Position numbers and translations under genes: made by a program. From Trematomus loennbergii (lineage: Eukaryota > Chordata > Actinopteri > Perciformes > Nototheniidae): a stretch of DNA of 64,000 nt. The stretch covers positions 4,236,270 through 4,300,269 of the forward strand of contig JAAOOA010000012.1 in NCBI GenBank assembly GCA_012861695.1. Direction: 5' to 3'. This document shows positions 46,176-58,100 of the stretch, one piece after another. The number at the start of each line of letters is the position of its first letter. Position 1 is the first letter of the stretch. A model generated the notes under the pieces. The model was not told where the DNA came from. It saw only the letters and a list, made by a program, of their open reading frames with translations, and did not search any database.

Positions 46176-49100
46176 ACAATAGATAGGCTCAGCAGCAGAC
46201 ACACCTTAGTGCAAAGTGAAGTGTCAGTATTAATAACAGTGGCATATATATAATCACAATAATACAAAATTAACTGTCCCAGGTGTAGGCAATTTGGGGT
46301 GAAGTGTCTTGCCCAGGGACACAACGACATGCTGACTGCAGTGGGGTTTGAACCTGTGCTCCCCTGATCCGAACACCAACGCACAGCACTGCACACGCCT
46401 CCCAACAAGTCATTGTACAGTTTATCAACGACGACAAGTTTTTCTTAATTTTTTTATTGAAGGCCTGTTGGATTTAATCAGCTCGCTTTGCACTGCCAGA
46501 AGCCCAGCCTGAAAGGTATTTTGTTGCTCCACCTGGCGCGCCGACACCTCCACCTGGCGCGCCGCCGAGTCAGCATGGCGCTGCATCACCATGAGCAGCT
46601 GGTCGTCCGATTCCTGGGCCTTGTGTGAATGCAGCAGCCGTTCGTCGTGCATCTCCTTGGCACGCAGGTCCTCATTCTCCTTGCTGACCATGGCACGGCA
46701 GTCCATCGCCATGATGGTGTCAAGGAAGCTGTCATCCCGTGCCCGCTTTCCTAAGGAGAAATAAGCAAGATACAAGATCAGTTTAAGAGACAACATTGGA
46801 CATGGTGCAGGCAGGGACAGTGTACAAAATGCAGGTGTAAAGTAGAAGATAAGATAGGATCAAATAATATCAAATAAAAAATAAATATCAAAGTGCCCTT
46901 ATTTATTGTTTTGTGCTTAATGTATGCTTGAACTTTGTTTTATAGGGATTAGTGGACATCAGTTAGATGTGTAACCTTCTTTCAAGGCCAGAGTAGTTAC
47001 AGTGTAAGTGGATTGACATCTAACATAACATGGCTGAGTACAATTATAACAATCAAAAAAAAAAAGGAATTTCAATTACAACTTAAATGTGCAAAAATAT
47101 TAGAACATCAGTCTTTGTGGCATGCAGGTAATCAACTGTTTAAGCTTTTACCATTAACATGTAGAATGAATGTTGCAAATGACTTGAAATTATAGCAACT
47201 ACAATGTATTGTTAGAGGTAGCATTATGTCCAGCTAGCATGCTAATTGCTAACGTTATATTATCGTTTTATCCCGGAGGGGAAAACTAGTTTCTAATCCA
47301 GAGAGAAACACCTCGCCTGAAACACACGATTAGTGCCATGAGTTAGTGAAGCAAATTACAGAACATTGCACACTTATTCACAAGTCAAAACGTGTTCATA
47401 GCGGGCACGGCTGAGAATAGCTAGCTAGCTAGATGTTGTTAGCCAGCTTGGACCTATGATAGCAAGTTCTAGCATGGCTAGCTCGATCTACTGAGCAAAT
47501 AAAAGTACATCTAAGACCAGTATTGTGCAGATTAAAACAGTGCAGTGCATGTATTTTATTTTACCTTCGTAGTCGTCCCGACATGACTTTGCCAGGTCTG
47601 CTAACTTTGCTGAGCCACGGAAACTGCATTCAGTAGAAGCTTCTGAATGCGGCGCTTCGCGTCCTCCGAGTAAATCGCCAGAAGCGCCGACACATCCTCA
47701 TCACTCCACCGCTCCGATGATTTATTTAGTGTTGCTATAATAACTGCTTTCACAAAAGTAATCTCTTGGGTGCGCTGCCAAAAAAAATTCAGAGTCAAAC
47801 GGGCGTGGTTTGCATTCCGCACAGCCAATCAGACGTATGAACTATTTTCTCCCACGACAGTCCCTGCTCTCTAGCAGGGACTGAAAAGCGGGTCAGATGA
47901 ACTAATTTGAACTACTTTAGTTCCTGGGGCTTTTTGGTGTGAACGCAAATATATCGTAGTTCTGATGAACTATTGTGGGAAAAGTACTCCGGTGTGAACG
48001 CGCCTATGATACAAAATGAATCACACTCAAAACAAAGTCTGCAACGTTTTAACGACCGGTGGGGGTTCCATGATGACTCACGCAGTTTCTTGTTTTCCCT
48101 CATGGAAGATCCATGAGGGAGTCCTTGCCTACAAAAAATGAATCCCGGTGCACTAAATAAACACCATAACACATAGGGGTTTTTTCTCTTTGAGTCACAC
48201 CAACAATTACAACGTTGTTTACATCTTTACACAAATCCTCATAACACATAAGGGACAATGTGTTAAATCTCAATCTCAATCTTTATTTATTTATATAGCA
48301 CATTTAAAACAACCTTCAGTTGACCAAAGTGCTGTACAGGCAATAACTACAATATTAAATAACACAATGGGAGTACAATAATAAAACAATAATTAAAAAC
48401 ATGATAAAAAGCACAATAACTAGAAACATATAAAAAACACATACAAATGTAAAAATGTAATGTTCAACTATTAAACGCCAGTGCAAAGAGGTGAGTTTTT
48501 AGCTGAGATTTAAAAAGTTCAATAGACTCAGCAGTCCGGATATGTACTGGGAGGCTGTTCCACAGTCTGGGAGCTGCAACACTGAAAGCCCTGTCACCTC
48601 AGGTTTTTTTCCTGCACCGAGGAACCACCAACATATTTTGCTGAGCTGATCGCAATGCCCTAGCTCAGGGGTGCCCAACCTTTTTTGAACCGAGAGCTAC
48701 TTTTTAAGTTGCCAGTCTGACGAGATCTACCAGTCCAAATAGAGAGGCGTAGCCATTACTGACAGCCTACTACCAGGTAAATACACACTTCTACTTGTAT
48801 AAAACTGACCTTTGTACGATTAATACTTCATAAAATACTGCAGATCCTTTATCTTACCTTTTTTAACTGAAGTTACACAACAGTGTTGTTGATACAGAGT
48901 TGGAGTTTATTCACACGTCACATACTGGTAATGTTTTCAAGAAACATTGAACAGTGCTGCCACATATGACACAGGGAAAAAAGAAAAAGACACTGAACCC
49001 TGTCTTTGCCATTATATAAAAATAGAGTTGCTACAAAAGTATAAATTAGTCTTACTAATACGACAACTCAGATCTGAAGCTACACAGGAATCTGCTGCCA

Positions 49101-52100
49101 AAGTGCAATAAAAAAGACAAAATTAATAGAATCGAACCCTTTTTATTTTTTGCATTTTAGTAGAGTATAAAAATAAATGCCTTTAAAATAGGATGCAAGC
49201 AACACTAGTTTCTTAACCTGAATTGATAATAGACTATAATCAATTTAAACATAACAGATCTTAATGTTTGCATTCTTATACCATTTTGTACAATAATTAG
49301 GCCTATAATGAATAAGTTCAAACAAACTAAAACTTACAGCTGATTAATAACGGTATCTAACTTGAGTTTTTATTATATCAAAAACCTGTTGAAATGCTAC
49401 TATTATTTTTACTGTCCCCAAAAAGCGCGTCGGCAGCCTCCAGGAATGCTTCTTTCACAACTTCGCCGTCTTTGAAAGACTTCATGTGTTTCGCAAGAAC
49501 GTGACTGACACGATAAGATGCTATGGTAGCAGCCTTGCTCTTGTTGTTGGGCCTGGTGAAAATTGACTGCTGTGCATTTAGCTGTCCTTTCAGGTCCCTC
49601 ACCTTTTGGGAGCGTAGGGCAGAATTAGGAGGGAATTCCGTCTCGTAGCGTTTGTGCACTGTTTTGAAATGCCGCTCTTAAATTACCCTTCTTTGATAAA
49701 GCCACGCTCGCATTGCAGATGAGAAATAATCATCCTCCCACTCGGAGTGAAAATGATATATTTTGGGCTTTTTTGCTTCTGTCATAATTGTGGTCTTGTG
49801 TGTGTGCGGACTGTCACTCCTGTTGCCACGGACAACGTCAGCAAACTAGTGCCCAGTGCCACTGCCCACCAGCCACACCCCGACACATGGGGTCACGCCA
49901 ATCACAAAGCTTTGATGCGTTCAAGTGCATTATTCTGGCACAGGAAGATTATGTTATAGGACATTAACGATAAAACAGAATATTGTTGTTCTATTTTTAG
50001 ACACATCTCGCGATCGACCGGTCGATCGAGATCGACCGGTCGATCGAGATCGACTGGTTGGCCCTGCTCTAGCTGGAGCATGAGGGTGCAACAACTCAGA
50101 CAGATAATGTGGTGCCAGTCCATGCAATGATTTAAAAACAACAAGTAAGTACTTGAACTGGATCCTGTAACTGACAGGAAGCCAATGAAGATCTGCCAAA
50201 ACGGGTGTGATGTGGTCATAACGTCTCTTCCCAGTAAGAAGGTGTGCAGCCGCATTTTGGACCAGCTGCAGGCGACAAATCAAACACTTATCAACACCAA
50301 TATACAGAGAGTTACAATAGTCTAAACGAGACAATAATAAATATGTGGATTAGCGGTTCAAATTCCTTACTAGGAAGATAGGCTTGTACCTTCCCCAGAA
50401 GCCGCAGCTGGAAGAAGCTTGTCTTGACAACTGAGCTTATTTGTTTGTCAAATTGAAAACAGTTGTCAACTAAGCAAGGCAATCCTAGATTCCTTATTTG
50501 CTTTTATAGGCAGGTATACCTGCAAATCATCTGCAAAGCAATGGTAAGAAATGTTATGCTTTTAAAAAATTGACCCCAGAGGTAGTAAATACAGACTGAA
50601 CAAAATGGGGCCTAGGATAGAACCTTGAGGGACCCCATATGCTAGTGGGGCTGCAGCTGAAGAATACTGGCCAAGATGCACAGAAAAGGTCCTTTCTGAC
50701 AGATAGGATTTAAACCATTTTAGGACATTACCTTTAATTCCAACACACAGTTCAAGGCGTGATAAAATAATTTGGTGGTCAATGGTGTCAAAAGCAGCAG
50801 ACAAATCTAAAAACACAAGCACAGCAGAATTCCCAGAATCGGCAGTTAAAATAAGATCATTAAAAACTCTTAGGAGAGCAGTTTCTGTAAAACCAGACTG
50901 AAACTTCTCTATGAGAATATGCAGTTTAAAACAAGGTGCGACTGCAGTTGCGCTAACACCACTTTCTCTAGGACTTTAGCTTAGAAATAGGTCTAAAGTT
51001 GGAGAGAACAGAATGATCAAGGTTCTGTTTTTTTATAAGAGGCTGCACTACAGCGTGTTTAAAAAAGGCTGGAACGCAGCCTGAGGTGAGAGAGATATTT
51101 ATCAAAGTTTGACGGCAGTTAAAGCTGGATTTAAAGACCGACGCCAGCCCTCCACCTCTACCGGTGGTCCGCGGGGTGCTGATGAATGAACAGTCAGGTG
51201 GTAGAAGTTCCAAAAAGCTGTTAACTCACCAGCACGAATCCACGTCTCCGTCAGAAACATAAAGTCCAAATCCCGGGATTTAAAAAAGTCATTAGGCGCA
51301 TTCACACCGCAGTACTTTTCCCACAAAGGTTCATCAGAACTTAGTTCATGAGAACTCTTTAGTTCTCATGAACTAAGTACAGATTGTGTTCACACCGGAA
51401 TAAGTCTCTGGGGGAGGATTAGGCCAATAAAGCCGCTGACGTCACTTCTTCTTCTTCTGCTTTGGGTTTACTGGCAGGCCGCAAACAACTTCACGGCGTA
51501 TACTGCCGCCCAAAGTCCCCAGTCGGAAGTCCCCGGAGTTGGGGACTGGCTTCAGTAGAAGCTGCTGGGACTCTCATAAGTTAGTCTCTCTGCGTTTGTG
51601 CGCTGGGCTAATGCTAATGCTAATAATGCTAATGCGAGGATAATAAAATGGCGGCTTCACAAAACGTTTTGGGAGTTTTACGGGGCGTGGTTTGCATTCC
51701 GCCCAGCCAATCAGACATAGGAACCTTTTTCTCCCACAAAAGTACCTGCTCTCTAGCAGGGATGGAAAAGGGGGTAAAAAAGGTTCTGATGAACTAATTT
51801 TTGTTCCGGCTCTTTTTGGTGTGAACGCGACATTTCTGAACTATATCGGAACTAAAGTGGGAAAAGTACTGCGGTGTGAACGCGCCTATTAAGCAGGAAA
51901 GACTTGTTAGCTAGCGATCTAGCATTGATGAGTGCCAGGCGGAGAGTAAGCTCCTCTCTTCCCGGTTTTTGAGTACAATCCAGTGGGCGAGGGTGTCTGT
52001 GATCCACGCCACCCCTGCGTATCCGCCTGGGGAAATTAGCCTGCTCCGGTAGGCTCACTGAGCGGCCATCCGGTAGACGCGGAGGAGCCATCTCTGCCTA

Positions 52101-55100
52101 GTCATCGGGGCAGCGTAGCATCCACTACTATTGAGGCCAGGGGCCTATCCATGTAGAGATAGCAGGTAAGCCCTGATCCTTACGGCTTCTCCGCCCCGCT
52201 TTCGTCTTGGGCGCTTCCTCTGGGGGATGGCATATACCTGGCGGCGCAGGTATGCCGGTATGCTTGAAAGAAGTGGAGGAGGAGGATTCGAGGTTGGCTC
52301 TCCTAAACATTGCTCTAATACCCCCTCCTGAAATGCTTTGATTTCCATAAGCGACTGGCGGTCGTAAACTAGTAGAGCAGAGACATTTTGACAAAAAACA
52401 CAAAACAATAAAACTACTAGAACTAATAAAAGGCTGAACAGGCCTGGGAGACGTCTCGCCATGCACACTGCTGGCGCCATCATTCCCTTTCTGGGCAGAT
52501 CTGTCAGTCTTTTTTCTGTTTTAGGTCAAAGAATGCATCCTAAATGATGACATATACTGTCCACCTGAGACTGCAGTGCTCTTGGCCTCGTATGCGGTTC
52601 AGGTCAAACAAGGAGACTACAGGAAAGACTATCACGCGCCGGGATACCTTGCAAGAGAGAAGCTGCTGCCACAGAGGTGCCTATGGTTGTGTTAGCCAAG
52701 GTTCATCTTAATTCCAGTTTCAGTCATTTTAATTCTAACTGGTGTGTCCTCTTTACTGATAAACCAGGGTTTTGGAGCAGCACAAGCTGAATAAGAATCA
52801 GTGGGAGGAGAGAATCCAGGTGTGGCATGAAGAGCACAAGGGATTGCTGAGGTACTGCAGTCTTACTACAACAAAAAGTTGCTGATGCATTCGCGATGAC
52901 TGTCGCTCATTAATCTGCTCTGCACCACAGGGAAGACGCCATGGTGGAGTACCTCAAGATAGCCCAGGATCTGGAGATGTACGGGGTCAACTACTTTAAC
53001 ATCAAGAACAAGAAAGGGTCAGAGCTGTGGTTGGGAGTGGATGCCCTGGGGCTGAACATCTACGACAAAAAGGATAAGTATGTCGCACTTAAAAAATGTC
53101 CCCTGAAATGTCTTGTTGTAAATTAATGTATGCTTCCTTTGATGCTACCTTTGTATGACATTCATAATCCCCAGTGGATAAACTACTGAGTTGAATTATC
53201 CCCTGACCTTACATCTAACATTACAACAAGGTTAATCTCGGAATACATTGCCATTTAGGCGACGAGTCAGCCTCTAGGGGCAATATTTAGGGGGGTAAAA
53301 GGAAAAAAAGAGATGTATATTTGTGTATGTTTCCGGTCTATCCTCCAGATAATGGTTTCATATCACACATGGCAGGCAGTCACTTTCTCGTGGTTGTTTA
53401 CAGTCTGATTTGCAATTAGAGATGCGAGAATGGAGTTGAGAGGTAACGCCTAAGGCTCATCTCTTTAGAGAAATTAGCAAATTAATGTAGATAAATAAAT
53501 TAAATATGTTCCGAGACTGCATTGTGGCCAACACAATCAGCCTATTCAGCTATCCACACTGACTGTTTACCTGAATGCCCCCAAAGAACACTCAATGGAC
53601 ACCAGAGCACTTCCAATACCAATATCCTGTCTACTTGCCTACATATTCTACTTTGAAATGATCTGTTGAAAGAGATTACAATTAGGTTGACAGTTTTATT
53701 TGTAAAATGTCAACAATCGTAGGTCAAAAAATGCGTTACAGATATTCATGGTCCCGTGAGGATGAATCTTAATGACTTTGGAAATCACAGGACTTTTCCC
53801 TTGGTACCACAATTAGGTAGACAACTGTATTGTAATTACATTTTGCAGAGAAAGTCATGGTGCCCACAGAATGAAAAGCTCATCTACATTTACAATGATT
53901 ACATACTAAACTAAAGGTGAACCAGCAGAGAGTGAATGCAAAGTCGCTGTGAGTACGTTAGGCTTCAGCTCACAGTAGTTCTGTACCTAACTACACAGAG
54001 TTGCTAGCTTGGCTGTTTTAAGCTTGTTTAAACTTTGTAAAGAACATGATAACCTCTGTTTAATATACCACAGTGGTAAACCCTGAACATATTTTACAGG
54101 ATGACCCCAAAGATTGGCTTCCCCTGGAGTGAGATCAGAAATATTTCCTTCAACGACAAGAAGTTTGTCATCAAACCGATGGACAAGAAATCTCCGGTAT
54201 GCAAAACATTATTATTAGTGATTTATCTGCAGCAGCTATAAATCATACGAAGCATGTTATTAAATGGAATTCAACACAGCTAACATTAGCTGGCAGACTA
54301 TTTTGTGGAAATTGCAGTTTTTCCAACAAACCTTAATTTAGCATTCTTGTGCAATTTGATAGTATGTTATTTGCAAGTTAATCTCTTAGTTAATTTATTT
54401 ATGTTTTTCGAAAGTATTAAATACGAGCTCTTTCTCCTGTACTTAAATATTTAGTACTCTTATCTTAGTATTTTTTCATGATACATTTTAAAATCTACAA
54501 GATCCTATAAGTACTTCTTCAGATATATGCCCATTCTTATCTATTCACTGTGGCTAAAAACATGAGATGCGAGAGAATCTCTTGTACTTAATGACAAAAT
54601 AACCAATTTTGCAAATGCAGCTGCTACTTGGTCTTACTCACAAACATGAAATGTGCATCCCATTACAATCTGCCTGCATACACAGACTTGAGGAAATCAT
54701 CCAAGAGTTTAGGAAATAAAATATAACTAAACTATCCCTTCAGGTTTTGAACCCGTTCTTGACTGTGAAACAGATGTGAGATGAAAATTAAATGGAATAA
54801 ATAACAGATTTTTGCATTTAAGGATTTTGTTTTCTACGTGCCTCGTCTCCGCATCAACAAACGTATCCTGGCATTGTGTATGGGGAATCATGACCTGTAC
54901 ATGCGTAGACGTAAACCCGACACTATCGAGGTGCAGCAGATGAAGGCCCAGGCCAGGGAGGAGAAGAACAAGAGGCAGAAGGAGAGGTAAGGAGGGGAGA
55001 GACATATAATGAAGGCTTATTTTCCTCTTACAGTTTACAGTGTGTTCTCTCTGCTTTAAGAAAGAACTGTCAGGAGAGCCTTTTTTTCAGATATGTATTT

Positions 55101-58100
55101 ATGCACAATTCTCCTGTCAGGGCTCTGCTGGAGAGTGAGAAAAAAAAGCGAGAAAATGCTGAGAAGGAAACAGAGAAGATTGCTCGTGAGACCATGGAGC
55201 TGATGGAGAGATTGAGACAGATTGAAGAGCAGACAAAGAGAGCTCAAGATGGTCTGACAACTTTCTGAATTCAAATGTTTCTCAACTTTTTTGTTAAAGA
55301 ACACGAAATGAATGACTCAGGATATTTTAATCTTTGTGATTTTAGGTTGTCTACAAAGCCTATGTTACAGGAGCACGTCTGGGTATAACGATTCTTCTGC
55401 GGACGTGTGTTTTCAGAGCTGGAGGAGCAGACTCGCAGGGCTCTTGAATTAGAGAAGGAGAGGGCAATCGCTCAGGAGGAGGCTGAGCGACTGGACAAGG
55501 AGCGCAGAGCTGCAGTGGAAGCTAAAGCAGCCCTGCTCTACCAGTCTGAACACCAGATCAAGAGCCAGGAAAGCCTGGTACTCACAAACACAAAACACAC
55601 CTGCATGCTGGGTGTAAATCAATTCCAATTGTATCGAGTCATTAAAGGTCCCATGTCATGGCCATTTCTACTGATCATAATTCCATTGTTGAGGTCTACT
55701 AGAATAGATTTACATTGTTCAATGTTCCAAAATCACATTGGTTTCTCATACAGCATCTCTGTATAGTATGTGTATTCACTCTCTGTCCTAAACGCCTTGT
55801 TGGAGCTCCTGCTAAAAATAAAAACGAGGCGTTCTGGGGCAGCATAGACAGGTCTTTTCTGTGTTAGAGTTTTACTCGCTACAGGGTGTACTTTGAGGGT
55901 TTGTGACTTTGCAGACCGTTTACATGCATAAAAAGCTACATAACACACAAGGGACGGGTAATAACCAGAAAAGCATGACATGGGACCTTTAAAAGGTGGC
56001 TTCACTCCAAATCTGCAAAAACTGAAAAACTGGTAGCTGTAAAGTAATTAACTCTGAGACCTATTTACATTATTCCCACGGTCAAGGACTCATTCAGTGA
56101 TATCTACATATATTGATCACCTCTTAGATAGAAACTGGAAATGTATTGATTTCCTCAAGTGATTTACAAATTCAGTTTGAATGTGTATTTGAAATTATTC
56201 ACATTTTTAGCTGATTGAACAGAAAGGAAATTAAGCAGAGCCGTGATGCTGCATAACATGATTTTGCCCGCTCAGACACACACACTTTCTCTCCGACACA
56301 CCATTCAGACAGAACACGATGACCTGAGATCAGGAGCACTCTTAACTCTCTTCCCATTTGTGTGCGTGTGCCTATAGGCCACTGAGCTGGCAGAGCTTAC
56401 TTCTAAGATCTCCCAGCTGGAAGACGCCAAGAAGAAAAAGGACGAGGAGGCGAATAGTTGGCAGAAAAGGGTGAGAATTAATCAAAGAACCGTGAGAGAG
56501 ATAAAGGCTGAATCAAACATGAGCAAAGTGGGATGTCTGACACCTCTGATGCCCCTTTCACACCGGCGCTTTTCCAGCTCCTGCTCGGAGCTGGAGCTGG
56601 AAAAGTGCCGGTTTTTCCTGTTCACACCGCAGCGGCGGCGCGTCATAGCTCCGGAATGCGGTTCACTTCCAGCTCCAAAAAATTGTCGGTCCAGAGGCAA
56701 GAGCTTCGGAGCGATGACGCGGCGTCTCTTACGTCGAGGCGTGCAGGAAACCTTACTTTGACCATCCGTTCGCTGTTATTGATCATTGTGGAGAGCAGGC
56801 AGACGTTTTGTTTGTTATTATAGCAGCTATCGGATGGAATGAATACAGGTTGTCATGTCCGACTATCACAAGTAGAATCATAATGAAAAATACGCCGGTA
56901 AAATGTGCCTGGAGAAAACGGCTTAGCAAGTAGTCAGTTTAGCTTCGGTTGCTATGCTAAATCACCCATGTTATACCAGAGAAACTTTCATAACAGCGTT
57001 GTGATGCCAAACACGTCAATTCAGACTGACACACATTCACTTAAGGGGAACTGGGGATATGTATCAGCTGCTTGTGTGACAGTCAGACAGTGAATACTTT
57101 AGAGCCGTGTGAGCTAACCCGGAGCTAACGGGAGAATAAACTCCGTGGAAGAGCAGCCAGCACTGCAGCGGTCGGTAAATGCCGCTGAAACACATTAATA
57201 AACAATGAACCACGGCACTCTGGAGAAAAGTATAAGGTTGGAGAAGTCGTTATTTAATTTAATCTGGCTTCGTATATTAAAAGCAACACGATCATCGACC
57301 CGACGCAGTCCCCGGCCCGTTGTTGTTGTGGGAGAAATCAGCGACGTAAACTGTGACGTCATGACGCAGCAGCGGCAGCTCTGGGCGGTGTGAACAGAGC
57401 GGGAGCTGAAAAGGGAAACCGGAGCTGAACCAGAAAGCTCTCGCTAGGATCTAGAAAGGGGAAAGCGCTGGTGTGAAAGCCACATGAGTGTTAGGCCAGG
57501 GCGAAGAAGCCTACAGTTTTACTTTCCTATTTTTAAGCACCAAAAGAGCCTATTACATGCAATGCTGAGAGACCACTTTAAACATTATTCAGAGAAAAAA
57601 GGTGTATTCTTTCAAACTGAGACTTCTTTCAATAGTGCTTTAAGGTGCTTTAAGGTAAAGGCAAAAAGGCACGATGTCAGATGTCACCAAACACTATCCA
57701 GTTGTCTTTTTGTTCCCAATACAGAGCTTAATTTATTTCAGTGTTGTAGTCAGGGACGGATTTAGTGATTTGGGGCCTAAGCCATCTCTTCACCCTTTTT
57801 CTAACTGGAAATGTTGGTATTGACAGTGGTAGAAGAAGAACTCTAAACTTTTTTTTCTGAAACAAATGTACGTTTCTCAATGTCTGTTCAAGGTGGCTTT
57901 CGATTAATAAAATGCATTCTTTTTGTGTTGTTATATCTTGTGTGTAAATCTGATTCTGCTTCGTAACCCATAACGTTTCCATAGTCTCCATAGACATAGT
58001 CGGATAAATTAGTAATAAAATGTTTTACTTTAAAGCAAAAGAAGGCTTACACAGTGAGAAGTGTGTTTAGTTGCATTTTGTAAGTGCATTGGGAGCCTTT

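Larger units (their letters stand above)
43591..48005. mobile_element. Harbinger-like element in msn intron 4, itself interrupted
   Basis: The ends AGGCGCGTTCACACC and GGTGTGAACGCGCCT are inverted repeats. They share the inner sequence (AGTACTTTTCCCACAATAGTT, CTGACGTCACTTCTTCTTCT) with the small element at 51,294-51,887. On the minus strand it carries a Myb/SANT-like gene typical of PIF/Harbinger. No DDE transposase is seen, so it is non-autonomous. An inverted copy of a hAT/LINE segment lies inside it (44,623-45,864). Confidence 0.7.
48268..52490 (-). mobile_element. L2-like LINE in msn intron 4
   Basis: On the minus strand, 5' to 3': an upstream coding segment (52,483 down to 51,892) with a hydrophobic N-terminus, then arginine-rich sequence and [15 protein letters not shown]; an endonuclease block [14 protein letters not shown] (about 51,260); RT blocks ([47 protein letters not shown], about 50,600-50,820); and a C-terminal block [28 protein letters not shown] (about 50,230-50,334). 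The tail near 48,268 reads GCTATATAAATAAATAAAG on the minus strand. It is split by a small TIR element (51,294-51,887) and a hAT element (48,666-50,066). Frames are broken in several places. Confidence 0.8.

Noticed and set aside
52128..52483. Possible host membrane-protein gene just before msn exon 5
   Set aside because: The frame leads into the arginine-rich and [11 protein letters not shown] segments and the endonuclease block of the LINE, so it belongs to the LINE.
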